DNA from: Thiohalocapsa halophila
GTDB taxonomy: Bacteria; Pseudomonadota; Gammaproteobacteria; Chromatiales; Chromatiaceae
Length of the DNA stretch: 34,204 nucleotides
Assembly: GCF_016583825.1 (NCBI RefSeq)
Contig: NZ_NRRV01000061.1
Span: forward strand, 1-34,204
Direction of reading: 5' to 3'
Under the pieces are notes generated by a model. The model worked only from the letters and a program-made list of their open reading frames with translations. It made no database searches and was not told the origin of the DNA. Numbering within the stretch: position 1 is the first letter of the stretch; every line of letters begins with the position of its first letter. Made by a program: the position numbers and the translations under genes. Positions 22,201-28,588 of the stretch are shown piece by piece.

Positions 22201-24961
22201 CGTCGACGAGCCGGCGGAAGGCCTTGAGCAGTGTCGCGATGTCGTCGAAGTGCAGGCCGGTGGTGGGCTCGTCCAGCAGGAACAAGAGGCCCGCGCCGCG
22301 GCGCCTCTTCAGGCTCTTGGCAAGGTGCCCGGCGAGCTTGAGGCGCTGCGCCTCGCCGCCGGAGAGGGTCGGCACCGGCTGCCCCAGGCGCAGATAGTCC
22401 AGGCCCACGTCCGCCAGCGGTTTCAGGGCGCGGGTCACCTCCGGCTGCCGGGCGAACCGGGTCAGTGCCTCGGCCACGGTCAGCTCCAGCACGTCCGCGA
22501 TGTTGAGGCCGGTGGTCGTGCCCATGGCGGGCGCTGTGTCCGCGGTGCCCTCGGCGGGCGCCGGCAGGCGCACCTCCAGCAGCTCGGACTTGTAGCGGCG
22601 GCCGTTGCAGTCCGGGCAGCGCAGGTAGACGTCGGAGAGGAACTGCATCTCCACGTGCTCGAAGCCGGAGCCGGCACAGGTGGGGCAGCGCCCGGGGCCG
22701 GAATTGAAGCTGAAGTGGCCCGCCTTACAGCCGCGCTCCCGGGCCTTGGGGGTGGCCGCGAAGAGCTTACGGATCGGGTCCAGGGCGCCGACGAAGCTCG
22801 CCGGGTTGGAGCGGGACGAGCGCCCGATGGGGGACTGGTCCAGCATCAGCACGTCGCCGACGAGATCCTCGCCGGTCACCGCCGTGCACTCGCCCGCAGC
22901 GCCCTCGGGATGTCCCTTGGCCTTGGCCAGGTGGTGGAACAGGACATCCTGCACCAGGGTCGATTTGCCGGAGCCGGAGACGCCGGTGACCACCACCAGG
23001 CGGCCGAGGGGGATGTCCACATCGATGCCCCGAAGGTTGTGCGCGCGGGCCCCTGCGATGCCGATGGCCGGATCACCGGCGGCGGGGGGCTGGGGCTCCC
23101 GCGGGGGCTCCACCTGCCGGCGCCCGGACAGGTAGTCGCCGGTGAGGGAGCCGGCCGTCGCCAGCAGCGCCGAAGGCGTGCCCTGGAACACCAGCTCGCC
23201 GCCGCGCTCGCCGGGCCCGGGGCCGATGTCCAGGATGCGGTCCGCCGCCCGCATTACCTGCGGGTCGTGCTCCACCACCAGCAGGGTGTTGCCCTGGTCC
23301 CGCAGCCGATGCAGGATGCCGGCGACCCGGTCCATGTCCCGCGGGTGCAGGCCGATGCTCGGCTCGTCCAGCACGAACAGCGTGTTCACCAGCGAGGTGC
23401 CCAGCGCCGTGGTGAGATTGATGCGCTGCACCTCGCCGCCGGAGAGGGTGCGCGACTGGCGCTCGAGTGTGAGATAACCGAGCCCGACCTCCGTCAGGTA
23501 CCGCAGGCGCGAGCGGATGTTGCCGAGCAGCAGCTCCATGGCCTGGTCCATGGTCCCAGGCAGTGTGAGGTCGTCGAAGAAGGCCCGGCAGCGCGCGATG
23601 GGCAGGCGCATGACATCGTGCACATTGAGCCCCGGCAGGCCGAGCCAGGCGGTATCCGCCATCTGCACCCGGGCATGGCGAAAGCGCTCGGAGCGCTGCA
23701 GGGCCGCATCGGCGAGCCCATGGTCGCCGACGCGGAAATCCAGCGCCGCGTCCTTGAGCCGGGCGCCTGCGCAGGCGGGGCAGGTGTCGTAGCTGCGGTA
23801 GCGCGAGAGCAGCACCCGCACGTGCATCTTGTAGGCGCGGCCCTCCAGCCACGCAAAGAAGCGGCGGATGCCGTACCAGACCCGCTCCTCCCACTCGCCT
23901 TCGCCCTCCAGCACCCAGTCGCGGTCGGCCGCCGAGAGCTCCCGCCAGGGGACGTCCGTCGGCACGCCGCGGCGGTGGGCGAAGGCCATCAGGTCCTCCT
24001 GCACCTCGAAGTAGCTGTCGGACTGGATGGGCTTGATGGCGCCCTCCAGCAGGCTCTTGGACGCGTCCGGCACCACCAGCGACCAGTCGATGCCGATGAC
24101 CCGCCCGAAGCCTCGGCAGGTGTCGCAGGCCCCCAGCGGCGAGTTGAACGAGAACAGCGCCGGCTGGGGGTCGCGGTAGTGGATGTCGCAGTCCGGACAG
24201 TGCAGGTCCGCCGAGAAGCGCCAGGGCGCGCCGGGGTTGCGCTCGGCATCCAGCGGATAGACCCGCAGCCGACCGCGGCCGTGCTCCAGCGCCGCCGCCA
24301 GCGCCTCCACCGCGCGGCTTTGGCTGTCGGCGTCGAGCTTGAGCCGATCCTGGATCACTTCGAGCCGGGTCTCGGACTCGCTTAGGAAGCGGATGTAGCC
24401 CTGCTGGCCGAGCAGCGCTTTGAGCTGGTCCGCCGTCATGGACTCAGGCACCGGCACGTCGAAGCAGATCAGCGCCCGCACCGGGTCCGGGCGCTCGCCG
24501 GCCGCGCTGCGGTCCTGACCCGTGCGATGAGTCAGGGCGCCCCAGATGCTCTCCGGCGTATCCCGGCGCACCTCCCGCCCGCAGCCCCGGCAGAACAAGC
24601 GCGCGGCGCGCGCGAACAGCAGCTTCAGATGGTCGTTCAGCTCCGTCATGGTGCCGACGGTGCTGCGCGAGGTGCGCACCGGGTTGGTCTGATCGATGGC
24701 GATGGCCGGCGGGATGCCGTCGATGCGCTCCGCCTGCGGGCGGTCCATACGGTCCAGGAACTGCCGGGCGTAGGGCGAGAAGGTCTCCACATAGCGGCGC
24801 TGGCCTTCGGCATAGACGGTGTCGAAGGCCAGGGACGACTTGCCCGAGCCGGAGACGCCGGTGATGACGATCAGCTCGCCGAGGGGCAGGTCCAGGTCCA
24901 GGTTCTTGAGATTGTTCTGCCGCACACCGCGCAGGCGGATGCGGTCGTAGGCGTCGCGCAT
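19292..24961 (-). CDS. Tandem-fused UvrA: two complete UvrA units in one 1889-residue protein
   Basis: UvrA detects DNA damage and loads UvrB in nucleotide excision repair; normal UvrA has about 940 residues and two ABC ATPases. This protein has four. Walker A GVSGSGKS occurs at 35-42, 660-667, 1056-1063 and 1573-1580, LSGGE signatures begin at 506, 866, 1419 and 1769, and LDEP Walker B motifs follow each. Zinc CxxC pairs occur at 255/279 and 759/782 in the first unit and at 1277/1301 and 1679/1702 in the second. Between the second and third zinc-side CxxC motifs the first unit has 112 residues (282-394), but the second has only 34 (1304-1338), so the DNA-facing insertion domain is much reduced there. 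The linker at about 980-1031 is encoded by 7-bp repeats. No LexA box was recognised. It is more likely a UvrA paralogue of uncertain role than the housekeeping UvrA. Confidence 0.93.
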   Translation of the reverse strand: MRDAYDRIRLRGVRQNNLKNLDLDLPLGELIVITGVSGSGKSSLAFDTVYAEGQRRYVETFSPYARQFLDRMDRPQAERIDGIPPAIAIDQTNPVRTSRSTVGTMTELNDHLKLLFARAARLFCRGCGREVRRDTPESIWGALTHRTGQDRSAAGERPDPVRALICFDVPVPESMTADQLKALLGQQGYIRFLSESETRLEVIQDRLKLDADSQSRAVEALAAALEHGRGRLRVYPLDAERNPGAPWRFSADLHCPDCDIHYRDPQPALFSFNSPLGACDTCRGFGRVIGIDWSLVVPDASKSLLEGAIKPIQSDSYFEVQEDLMAFAHRRGVPTDVPWRELSAADRDWVLEGEGEWEERVWYGIRRFFAWLEGRAYKMHVRVLLSRYRSYDTCPACAGARLKDAALDFRVGDHGLADAALQRSERFRHARVQMADTAWLGLPGLNVHDVMRLPIARCRAFFDDLTLPGTMDQAMELLLGNIRSRLRYLTEVGLGYLTLERQSRTLSGGEVQRINLTTALGTSLVNTLFVLDEPSIGLHPRDMDRVAGILHRLRDQGNTLLVVEHDPQVMRAADRILDIGPGPGERGGELVFQGTPSALLATAGSLTGDYLSGRRQVEPPREPQPPAAGDPAIGIAGARAHNLRGIDVDIPLGRLVVVTGVSGSGKSTLVQDVLFHHLAKAKGHPEGAAGECTAVTGEDLVGDVLMLDQSPIGRSSRSNPASFVGALDPIRKLFAATPKARERGCKAGHFSFNSGPGRCPTCAGSGFEHVEMQFLSDVYLRCPDCNGRRYKSELLEVRLPAPAEGTADTAPAMGTTTGLNIADVLELTVAEALTRFARQPEVTRALKPLADVGLDYLRLGQPVPTLSGGEAQRLKLAGHLAKSLKRRRGAGLLFLLDEPTTGLHFDDIATLLKAFRRLVDAGHSLVVIEHNLDLIRAADWLIDLGPEGGDGGGDIVCTGTPADVARHPTSHTGRALREAVASSEERVARGEEQVAEGLVSEARATYAVEAGSPSQLAPRNSTLDPRNSILIRHAREHNLKDLTLSIPRERFIVVTGVSGSGKSTLAFDILFAEGQRRYLESLNAYARQFVQPAARADVDAIFGIPPTIAIEQRTSRGGRKSTVGTLTEIHHFLRLLYVKLGVQHCPECNLPIAAQPRSAILERLRSEHTGSTVTLLAPLVIARKGIYNDLAAWAARQGHSLLWVDGEPVPTQPWPKLDRFREHDIDLPVCDLDPGDSDEAALAAYLDQALDLGKGLVRVLPPFAAAPVVTYSTSRTCPGCGKGFEEPDPRLFSYNSKHGWCPVCFGTGAALTGFDAEQTGEEGQWLEADSAGTEAGICPACDGARLNTEALAVRLHRCNIAELSGLTVTAAAHWLGELHLDARERAIGADVIKEVHNRLGFLAQVGLGYLTLDRAAPTLSGGEAQRIRLAAQLGSNLRGVCYVLDEPSIGLHHRDNARLIETLAGLRDRGNSVIVVEHDEDTMRSADEIIDLGPGAGAGGGSLVARGSAAELAAVPGSVTGRYLARAPAPPQREPRPCPPAPSKRVLIRGARLHNLDNLDLSIPLARLVCVTGVSGSGKSTLVRDVLARSVQGLLSGERRGPPGRNGVLHGCREVKGWRALSRVLEVDQTPIGKTPRSCPATYVGFWDHIRRLFAAVPEARMLGWGPGRFSFNTKGGRCDACDGQGVQRMEMSFLPDVTLPCEVCHGSRFNAETRSIRYHGHGIGEVLGLSVDSALELFAAHQAVRRPLELLQAVGLGYLTLGQASPTLSGGEAQRIKLVSELAKARSDAAGRAERPTLYVLDEPSVGLHMADVERLIAVLQRLVDAGHSVVVIEHDLDLVAAADWVLDLGPEGGSAGGRIVAEGPPTALAAADKGHTAAALRGKLGLG
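21875..22023. repeat. Inverted pair of 7-bp repeat arrays inside the uvrA-like gene
   Basis: On the + strand CGAG recurs exactly every 7 bases, starting at 21878, 21885, 21892, 21899, 21906, 21913 and 21920. After a 65-base spacer the complement CTCG recurs every 7 bases, starting at 21989, 21996, 22003, 22010 and 22017. The two arrays can fold on each other. Because 3 x 7 is 21 bases, the arrays are translated as 7-residue repeats: EERVARG/EEQVAEG at 984-997 and PRNSTLD/PRNSILI at 1018-1031. Confidence 0.92.
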
Positions 24962-25125
24962 GGTGGGGCCGACCGGGCTGGGAAAGGCGGCATACGGCGG
25001 CGGCCGTGCGCCAACCCGCCCATCATGGCAGGCACCGGCGACGCGTCAAGTAATGGCTCCGCCCCGCCGTCCGTCCCGTTTGCCGGGTCCGTGAGCCCGG
25101 GTGGCTGCCGGGGCGCCGGCGGCGC

Positions 25126-25614
25126 TCAGGCGAAGCGGTGGGGCCGGGCGGTGAGCTGATTCAGCTTGCTCAACAGCGCCTCTGAGGCGCTGCGGGTGAC
25201 GTGCCGGGCAGCCGTGGGCGCGAAGGCGAAGGCGTCGGCTTGCCCAAGGCCGGCGAGCAGCGCGAGCTCGACATAGTTCACCCCGGCCAGGTAGTGATAA
25301 AAGGTGGATGCTGGGAAGCGGACCGTGTAGTCCACAGGCAGCACCACGTCGTAGCCGCCCTGGCGGTGGACGTCGTTGAGCAGATCGACGAAGGCGCCGG
25401 AGAACGAGGATATGGCCGGATTGTGGTCGTAGCCGAAGTCGTCCAGCGGATAACCGATATAGCGTTTGCAGAGCAGGCCGCTGGACCAGAGGAGGGAGCG
25501 CTTCTCCGGGCCGAGCACGTCCGGGCGAATGCCCATGCGGTTGAGCACCCGGATAATGGGAAAGGTCAGGCCAAGATTGCTCGTGGCCAGCAGGATTTTC
25601 TTGTTTGTCAGCAA
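25126..25614 (-). CDS. Probable remnant of an ATP-grasp protein (N-terminal domain only)
   Basis: The ORF of 162 residues starts at TTG 25614 behind a purine-rich GAGGCGGGA. The first 100 residues look like the Rossmann-like pre-ATP-grasp domain found in carbamoyl-phosphate synthase-like and peptide-ligase enzymes (KKILLATSNLGLTFPIIRVL, then DVVLPVDYT). The ATP-grasp catalytic domain that should follow is absent and the tail is not recognisable. No continuation was found in other frames before the uvrA-like gene, 164 bases downstream. It is either a decayed gene or a small stand-alone protein of unknown role. Confidence 0.5.
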   Translation of the reverse strand: MLTNKKILLATSNLGLTFPIIRVLNRMGIRPDVLGPEKRSLLWSSGLLCKRYIGYPLDDFGYDHNPAISSFSGAFVDLLNDVHRQGGYDVVLPVDYTVRFPASTFYHYLAGVNYVELALLAGLGQADAFAFAPTAARHVTRSASEALLSKLNQLTARPHRFA

Positions 25615-25648
25615 TGCGTCCCGCCTCTTCCGTGCTCGTGTCGAGTAG

Positions 25649-25668
25649 TCCGAATGAAGGGATTCGGA
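25649..25668. promoter_or_regulatory. Inverted repeat upstream of the ATP-grasp remnant
   Basis: TCCGAAT (25649-25655) and ATTCGGA (25662-25668) are exact inverse complements separated by 6 bases, about 35 bases upstream of the minus-strand ORF start. It is a candidate operator or leader hairpin; no regulator is identified. Confidence 0.4.
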
Positions 25669-25773
25669 GATGGGTCAGTAGGCTCGAGCCCTGCGCGGCC
25701 CCGCGCCGCCGCCGACGCAATCCTAGCACCGATATGGTGGATTTCCCTAGGGCTCCATGGTTTTCGCTGACTC

Positions 25774-25801
25774 TTGCGTGATTAAACCTTTGTGGTTTAA
25801 T
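25774..25801 (+). promoter_or_regulatory. Putative promoter overlapped by an AT-rich palindrome
   Basis: ATTAAACC (25781-25788) and GGTTTAAT (25794-25801) form a perfect 8-bp dyad with a 5-base centre, in an AT-rich island. TTGCGT (25774-25779) and TTTAAT (25796-25801), spaced by 16 bases, form a plausible + strand promoter whose -10 is one dyad arm. Such overlap is typical of repressor operators; the regulator is unknown. Confidence 0.5.
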
Positions 25802-25841
25802 TTCGAGCCTTTCAATCGATTCGTCTGTGCCTCCGGTCCCA

Positions 25842-26021
25842 ATGCCGCACCTCGTCGTCATCGCCGACATCGCGGCCCGACTGGAGCGGACCGAGCAGAC
25901 CCTCTACAAGACCGCACGCACCGCTGATCTCTACGCGCTGGTGGGCTTCCTGCACGCCGTCGAGACGCTGCTGGACGAGCAGCTCGGCGCCGGCGCATCC
26001 CGAGCGGCAGGGGGTCGCTGA
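25842..26021 (+). CDS. Small protein of unknown function
   Basis: From ATG 25842 the ORF encodes 59 residues; a GTG at 25827 would add five. The product is mostly helical and slightly acidic (ADIAARLERTEQTLYKTAR, then GFLHAVETLLDEQLG). No family was recognised. It lies just downstream of the palindromic promoter and 8 bases before the small membrane protein gene, so the two could be an operon. Lack of a clear ribosome-binding site lowers confidence. Confidence 0.4.
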   Translation: MPHLVVIADIAARLERTEQTLYKTARTADLYALVGFLHAVETLLDEQLGAGASRAAGGR

Positions 26022-26029
26022 AGCGTCCC

Positions 26030-26401
26030 ATGTCGGCCCTAACCCCCTTCTACTGGTTTCTGCTGGTGCTGCTGGCGAGCCGTCTGTTTCTGATCCTGCG
26101 CGACGCGCCGCTGAATTGGCGTCAAGCGGTTGGTCTGTCGTTGGTACAAGCGGCGGGAACGCTGGCGGCGGCGCCGAGCCTCTGGCTTGCACCGCTGCTC
26201 GCGGTGATACCGGCCGCCAACCTCATCGGCGTCTGGTGGGAACGGCGTGATCCGCCGCAGGCGGGTCTGGTCCGGCTCGCCGTGCTGGTCGTCAGGGAAA
26301 TGGATGAGCGCGACTTCGCTGAGTACGTGCTCATCGGCACGCTCATGTCGATGGCCAGCGCCGTGCTCGTTGCGGAGGTCGTTAAGGCGCTGCTGCCCTG
26401 A
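26030..26401 (+). CDS. Small integral membrane protein of unknown function
   Basis: The 123-residue product has several hydrophobic segments: about 5-23 (PFYWFLLVLLASRLFLIL), two in the 35-70 region separated by a short turn, and about 99-121 (YVLIGTLMSMASAVLVAEVV). The polar section between them has REMDERDFAEY. Charged arginines border the segments as expected for an inner-membrane protein. No family was recognised. It follows the 59-residue ORF by 8 bases and converges with the serine-hydrolase-like gene. Confidence 0.6.
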   Translation: MSALTPFYWFLLVLLASRLFLILRDAPLNWRQAVGLSLVQAAGTLAAAPSLWLAPLLAVIPAANLIGVWWERRDPPQAGLVRLAVLVVREMDERDFAEYVLIGTLMSMASAVLVAEVVKALLP

Positions 26402-26446
26402 CTCCCGCAGCATTTGCCGACCGGGCGGGAAGGGCCGTCTCCTCGG

Positions 26447-27664
26447 CTATTGCGCCGCGGCACATTCGCCGGGCGGCGTCTCGCCCAGTGCGGCAAGCCA
26501 AGTGCAAAGCAGCTCCACGCGCAGCTCCCGGCCGCCGGCGGCGCTGGTGAGGATGACCAGTCCGGACTGACGCTCCGGCACCGCCGCGAACAGCCCATGC
26601 CAATTCGGCGGGTTGTCGCCCGGTTGGTAGACCAGGGTGTGCCCGCTGTCCGGCAGCGCCTTGACTGCCATGCCGAGGCCGTACTCGGAGCCGGCGAAGA
26701 TCAGCGCATTCTCGGTGTCGGGCTGTGGCGTGCGCGACAGGCGCACCAGCTCCGGGCTCAGGCTGCGGCGGCCCGGGGGCTCGCCGCAGGGGCCCGGCAT
26801 GAGTGCCGCTACGAACCGGGCATAATCCGCCGCCGTGGTCTGCAAGCCGACGGCCCCCAACGCCGAGAAGCTCCGCGCCGGTGCGGGCTCGCCGGCGTCG
26901 TCATAGGTCACCGCCAGCGGCGGGGCATCGTCCGGGCGGTCCGGCAGGCTGGAGCGGAACATGTGCAGCCGCCGCAGGATGCGCCGCTCGGCGAGATTCG
27001 CGAACTGCTCGTTGGCGGTCTGGCGGATGATCATTTCCGCCAGTGCAAAGCCGCCGGCGGAGAAATCGAAGCCGATGCCCGGCGGTGCGACGACGGCCAC
27101 CGGCTGCCCCCCGGCATCCAGCGCGCCGGCATAGGACTGGTTCAGCGTCTGTAACGTCTCGCCCGGCCCAAAGCCAGCGAAACGCGGGATGGACAGCCCG
27201 GCCGTGTGGCTCAGCACCCGCCGCGGCGTCACAGCGTCGGCGTCATAGGGGGACTCCGGCAGATCGCGCCCCCGGAGATATTCGCTCACCGGCGTATCGA
27301 GGTCGATCTTGCCCTCGCCCACCAGGTTGAGCAGCATCCACGCGGTTACGGGCATGGTCATGGTCCCAGCCTGGAAGACCGTGTCCGGTGAGAAGGGGAT
27401 ACGCTTCTCCGGCACGGCCCAGCCATAGCCCGCCGTCCACCGCAGGTGCCCATTCCCCACCACGGCCACCGCCGCGCCCGGCAGGTCGTGGCGTTGGATC
27501 AGCGCCGGCATCGCCTCCTGCACGGCCAGCTCGGCGCGCTCCACCACTGCCTGCTCGGCGGCGTCGAAGTCGCAGTTACGCCCGGCCTGCGCCTGGACGA
27601 TACCGGCGCAGCCCATCAAGCCCAAGCAGACGAGGGCGGTGCTCGCGAGTGGCTGCCGGGGCAT
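26447..27664 (-). CDS. Serine-hydrolase/beta-lactamase-fold protein lacking catalytic motifs
   Basis: The 405-residue exported protein has a signal sequence (ALVCLGLMGCAGIVQAQA; LMGC could be a lipobox). The fold is that of class C beta-lactamase-like hydrolases, with FSPDTVFQAG, LLNLVGEGKIDLDTPVSEYL, LSHTAGL and PGIGFDFS in order. Where active members have SxxK it has TMTM (101-104). Where they have YxN it has FSA (201-203), and the late HxG position reads QPG (347-349). All three catalytic motifs are therefore altered and it is probably a pseudoenzyme, perhaps a binding protein. ATG 27721 would add 19 residues before the signal; 27664 gives a normal signal peptide. The much longer minus-strand reading extending to 30796 is an artefact. 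Confidence 0.82.
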   Translation of the reverse strand: MPRQPLASTALVCLGLMGCAGIVQAQAGRNCDFDAAEQAVVERAELAVQEAMPALIQRHDLPGAAVAVVGNGHLRWTAGYGWAVPEKRIPFSPDTVFQAGTMTMPVTAWMLLNLVGEGKIDLDTPVSEYLRGRDLPESPYDADAVTPRRVLSHTAGLSIPRFAGFGPGETLQTLNQSYAGALDAGGQPVAVVAPPGIGFDFSAGGFALAEMIIRQTANEQFANLAERRILRRLHMFRSSLPDRPDDAPPLAVTYDDAGEPAPARSFSALGAVGLQTTAADYARFVAALMPGPCGEPPGRRSLSPELVRLSRTPQPDTENALIFAGSEYGLGMAVKALPDSGHTLVYQPGDNPPNWHGLFAAVPERQSGLVILTSAAGGRELRVELLCTWLAALGETPPGECAAAQ

Positions 27665-27852
27665 GCAGAGGCTGATGGTGAGTGGCACTGGCGAGGCTTC
27701 CGGTGGCGCTGGCAGAGACATCCGCCGGGGACCATGGGCGGGCGGTGGTGGCCCGGGCGGCACAGACGGGCCGCGCAGTCTAACCCGAGCGTCACTCGGC
27801 GCAGTACCATCCGACACAGGACAAGTGCAGGGCCTGTTCGCGTCAGCCAAGG

Positions 27853-28467
27853 TCATGTGTTGAGCCGCGGAAGTGGGCCCAGGCGGCGTACCAGTGTTGC
27901 GGCTGCCAGCACCGCCACCGGCAGTAAGAGCCACGGCAGCCACCGGGCCGCACCCGGATCCAGCGCGAGAATCAGCCCGACGATCGCGAACACAATGGCG
28001 CGGTCGCCGGCATTCAAAGGCCCGTCCTCGCGCTTGGCGCCGCCGCGCGCCAGGGACGCTAAGCCGGCGATCTCCACCAGCAGCCCGAGCACCACCAGCA
28101 CGACCACCGGCACTGCGGGCACGCCCGGATAGGCCGCGAGCGGCAGATAGAGGAGGACATCGGTGGCGGCGCTGGCCACCTCTCGCAGGGCCGGGTCGCC
28201 AGGCTGGGCGCCATGGCGCTTCTCCAGGTCGGCGGTGACCGCCATGGCCGCCGCGCGCGCCGCGAGCGCCGCCGGCAGCAGCAGCAATACCGCGTGCAGG
28301 CCCGTCAGCACCGCGGGCAGCGCCAGTAGCAGTGCGCCCACCAGTGCGGCGCCGCCGAGCACGGCGATCTGCAGGGTGTCCGCCCCAAGGCCCGCGGCTG
28401 CGGCCCGGTCCGTCAGTGGTGCAAGGGCATCGCGAAGGCGTTGCCGCAGGTTGTCGAAGAAGGCCAT
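27853..28467 (-). CDS. CDP-alcohol phosphatidyltransferase-fold membrane protein, catalytic motif lost
   Basis: The product has 204 residues with about six hydrophobic segments (for example LQIAVLGGAALVGALLLALPAV, VVVLVVLGLLVEIAGLASLA and AIVFAIVGLILAL). The layout matches CDP-alcohol phosphatidyltransferases: the early AGLGADTLQIAVLGG region, HG at 85-86, ATDVLLYLPLA at 101-111 and DGPLNAGDRAIVF at 148-160. The metal-binding motif DGxxAR-x8-GxxxDxxxD is degenerate: positions 78-86 read TADLEKRHG and 91-103 read DPALREVASAATD, leaving only the last Asp. Phospholipid synthesis by this protein is therefore unlikely. It lies upstream of the pseudo-hydrolase on the same strand, 188 bases away, and is divergent from the photolyase. 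Confidence 0.65.
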   Translation of the reverse strand: MAFFDNLRQRLRDALAPLTDRAAAAGLGADTLQIAVLGGAALVGALLLALPAVLTGLHAVLLLLPAALAARAAAMAVTADLEKRHGAQPGDPALREVASAATDVLLYLPLAAYPGVPAVPVVVLVVLGLLVEIAGLASLARGGAKREDGPLNAGDRAIVFAIVGLILALDPGAARWLPWLLLPVAVLAAATLVRRLGPLPRLNT

Positions 28468-28519
28468 GCGCCGGCTCCTGCTGTGACTGTGCCGGCGTCA
28501 CCATCTGCGGTGGCTTCCG

Positions 28520-28533
28520 GCGGGCTTGCCCGC
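28520..28533. promoter_or_regulatory. Dyad in the divergent gap before the photolyase
   Basis: GCGGGC (28520-28525) and GCCCGC (28528-28533) form a tight dyad with a 2-base centre. It lies in the 121-base divergent region between the membrane-protein gene (-) and the photolyase fusion (+). No convincing promoter hexamers were seen; GC richness makes chance possible. Confidence 0.25.
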
Positions 28534-28588
28534 ATTGTCGCCCGCTCACCCACACACCGCCAGTGCACCCAGGAGTCAGCCGCCCGCC

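Noticed and set aside
20300..24385. Long + strand open frames opposite the uvrA-like gene (510 and 778 residues)
   Set aside because: They are antisense shadows: periodic His/Gln/Val/Ala composition, no domain and no ribosome-binding site, opposite a gene with full motif support.
24962..25125. LexA (SOS) box upstream of the uvrA-like gene
   Set aside because: No CTG-N10-CAG palindrome with an AT-rich centre could be seen in the 164 bases upstream.
25046..25870. A 274-residue minus-strand open frame over the ATP-grasp remnant
   Set aside because: It is an out-of-frame reading with Arg/Pro-rich sequence; the overlapping 162-residue frame carries the recognisable domain.
28526..28588. Upstream TTG start for the photolyase fusion
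   Set aside because: It adds 21 Pro/Ala/His-rich residues without family similarity and lacks a ribosome-binding site; ATG 28589 is behind AGGAG.
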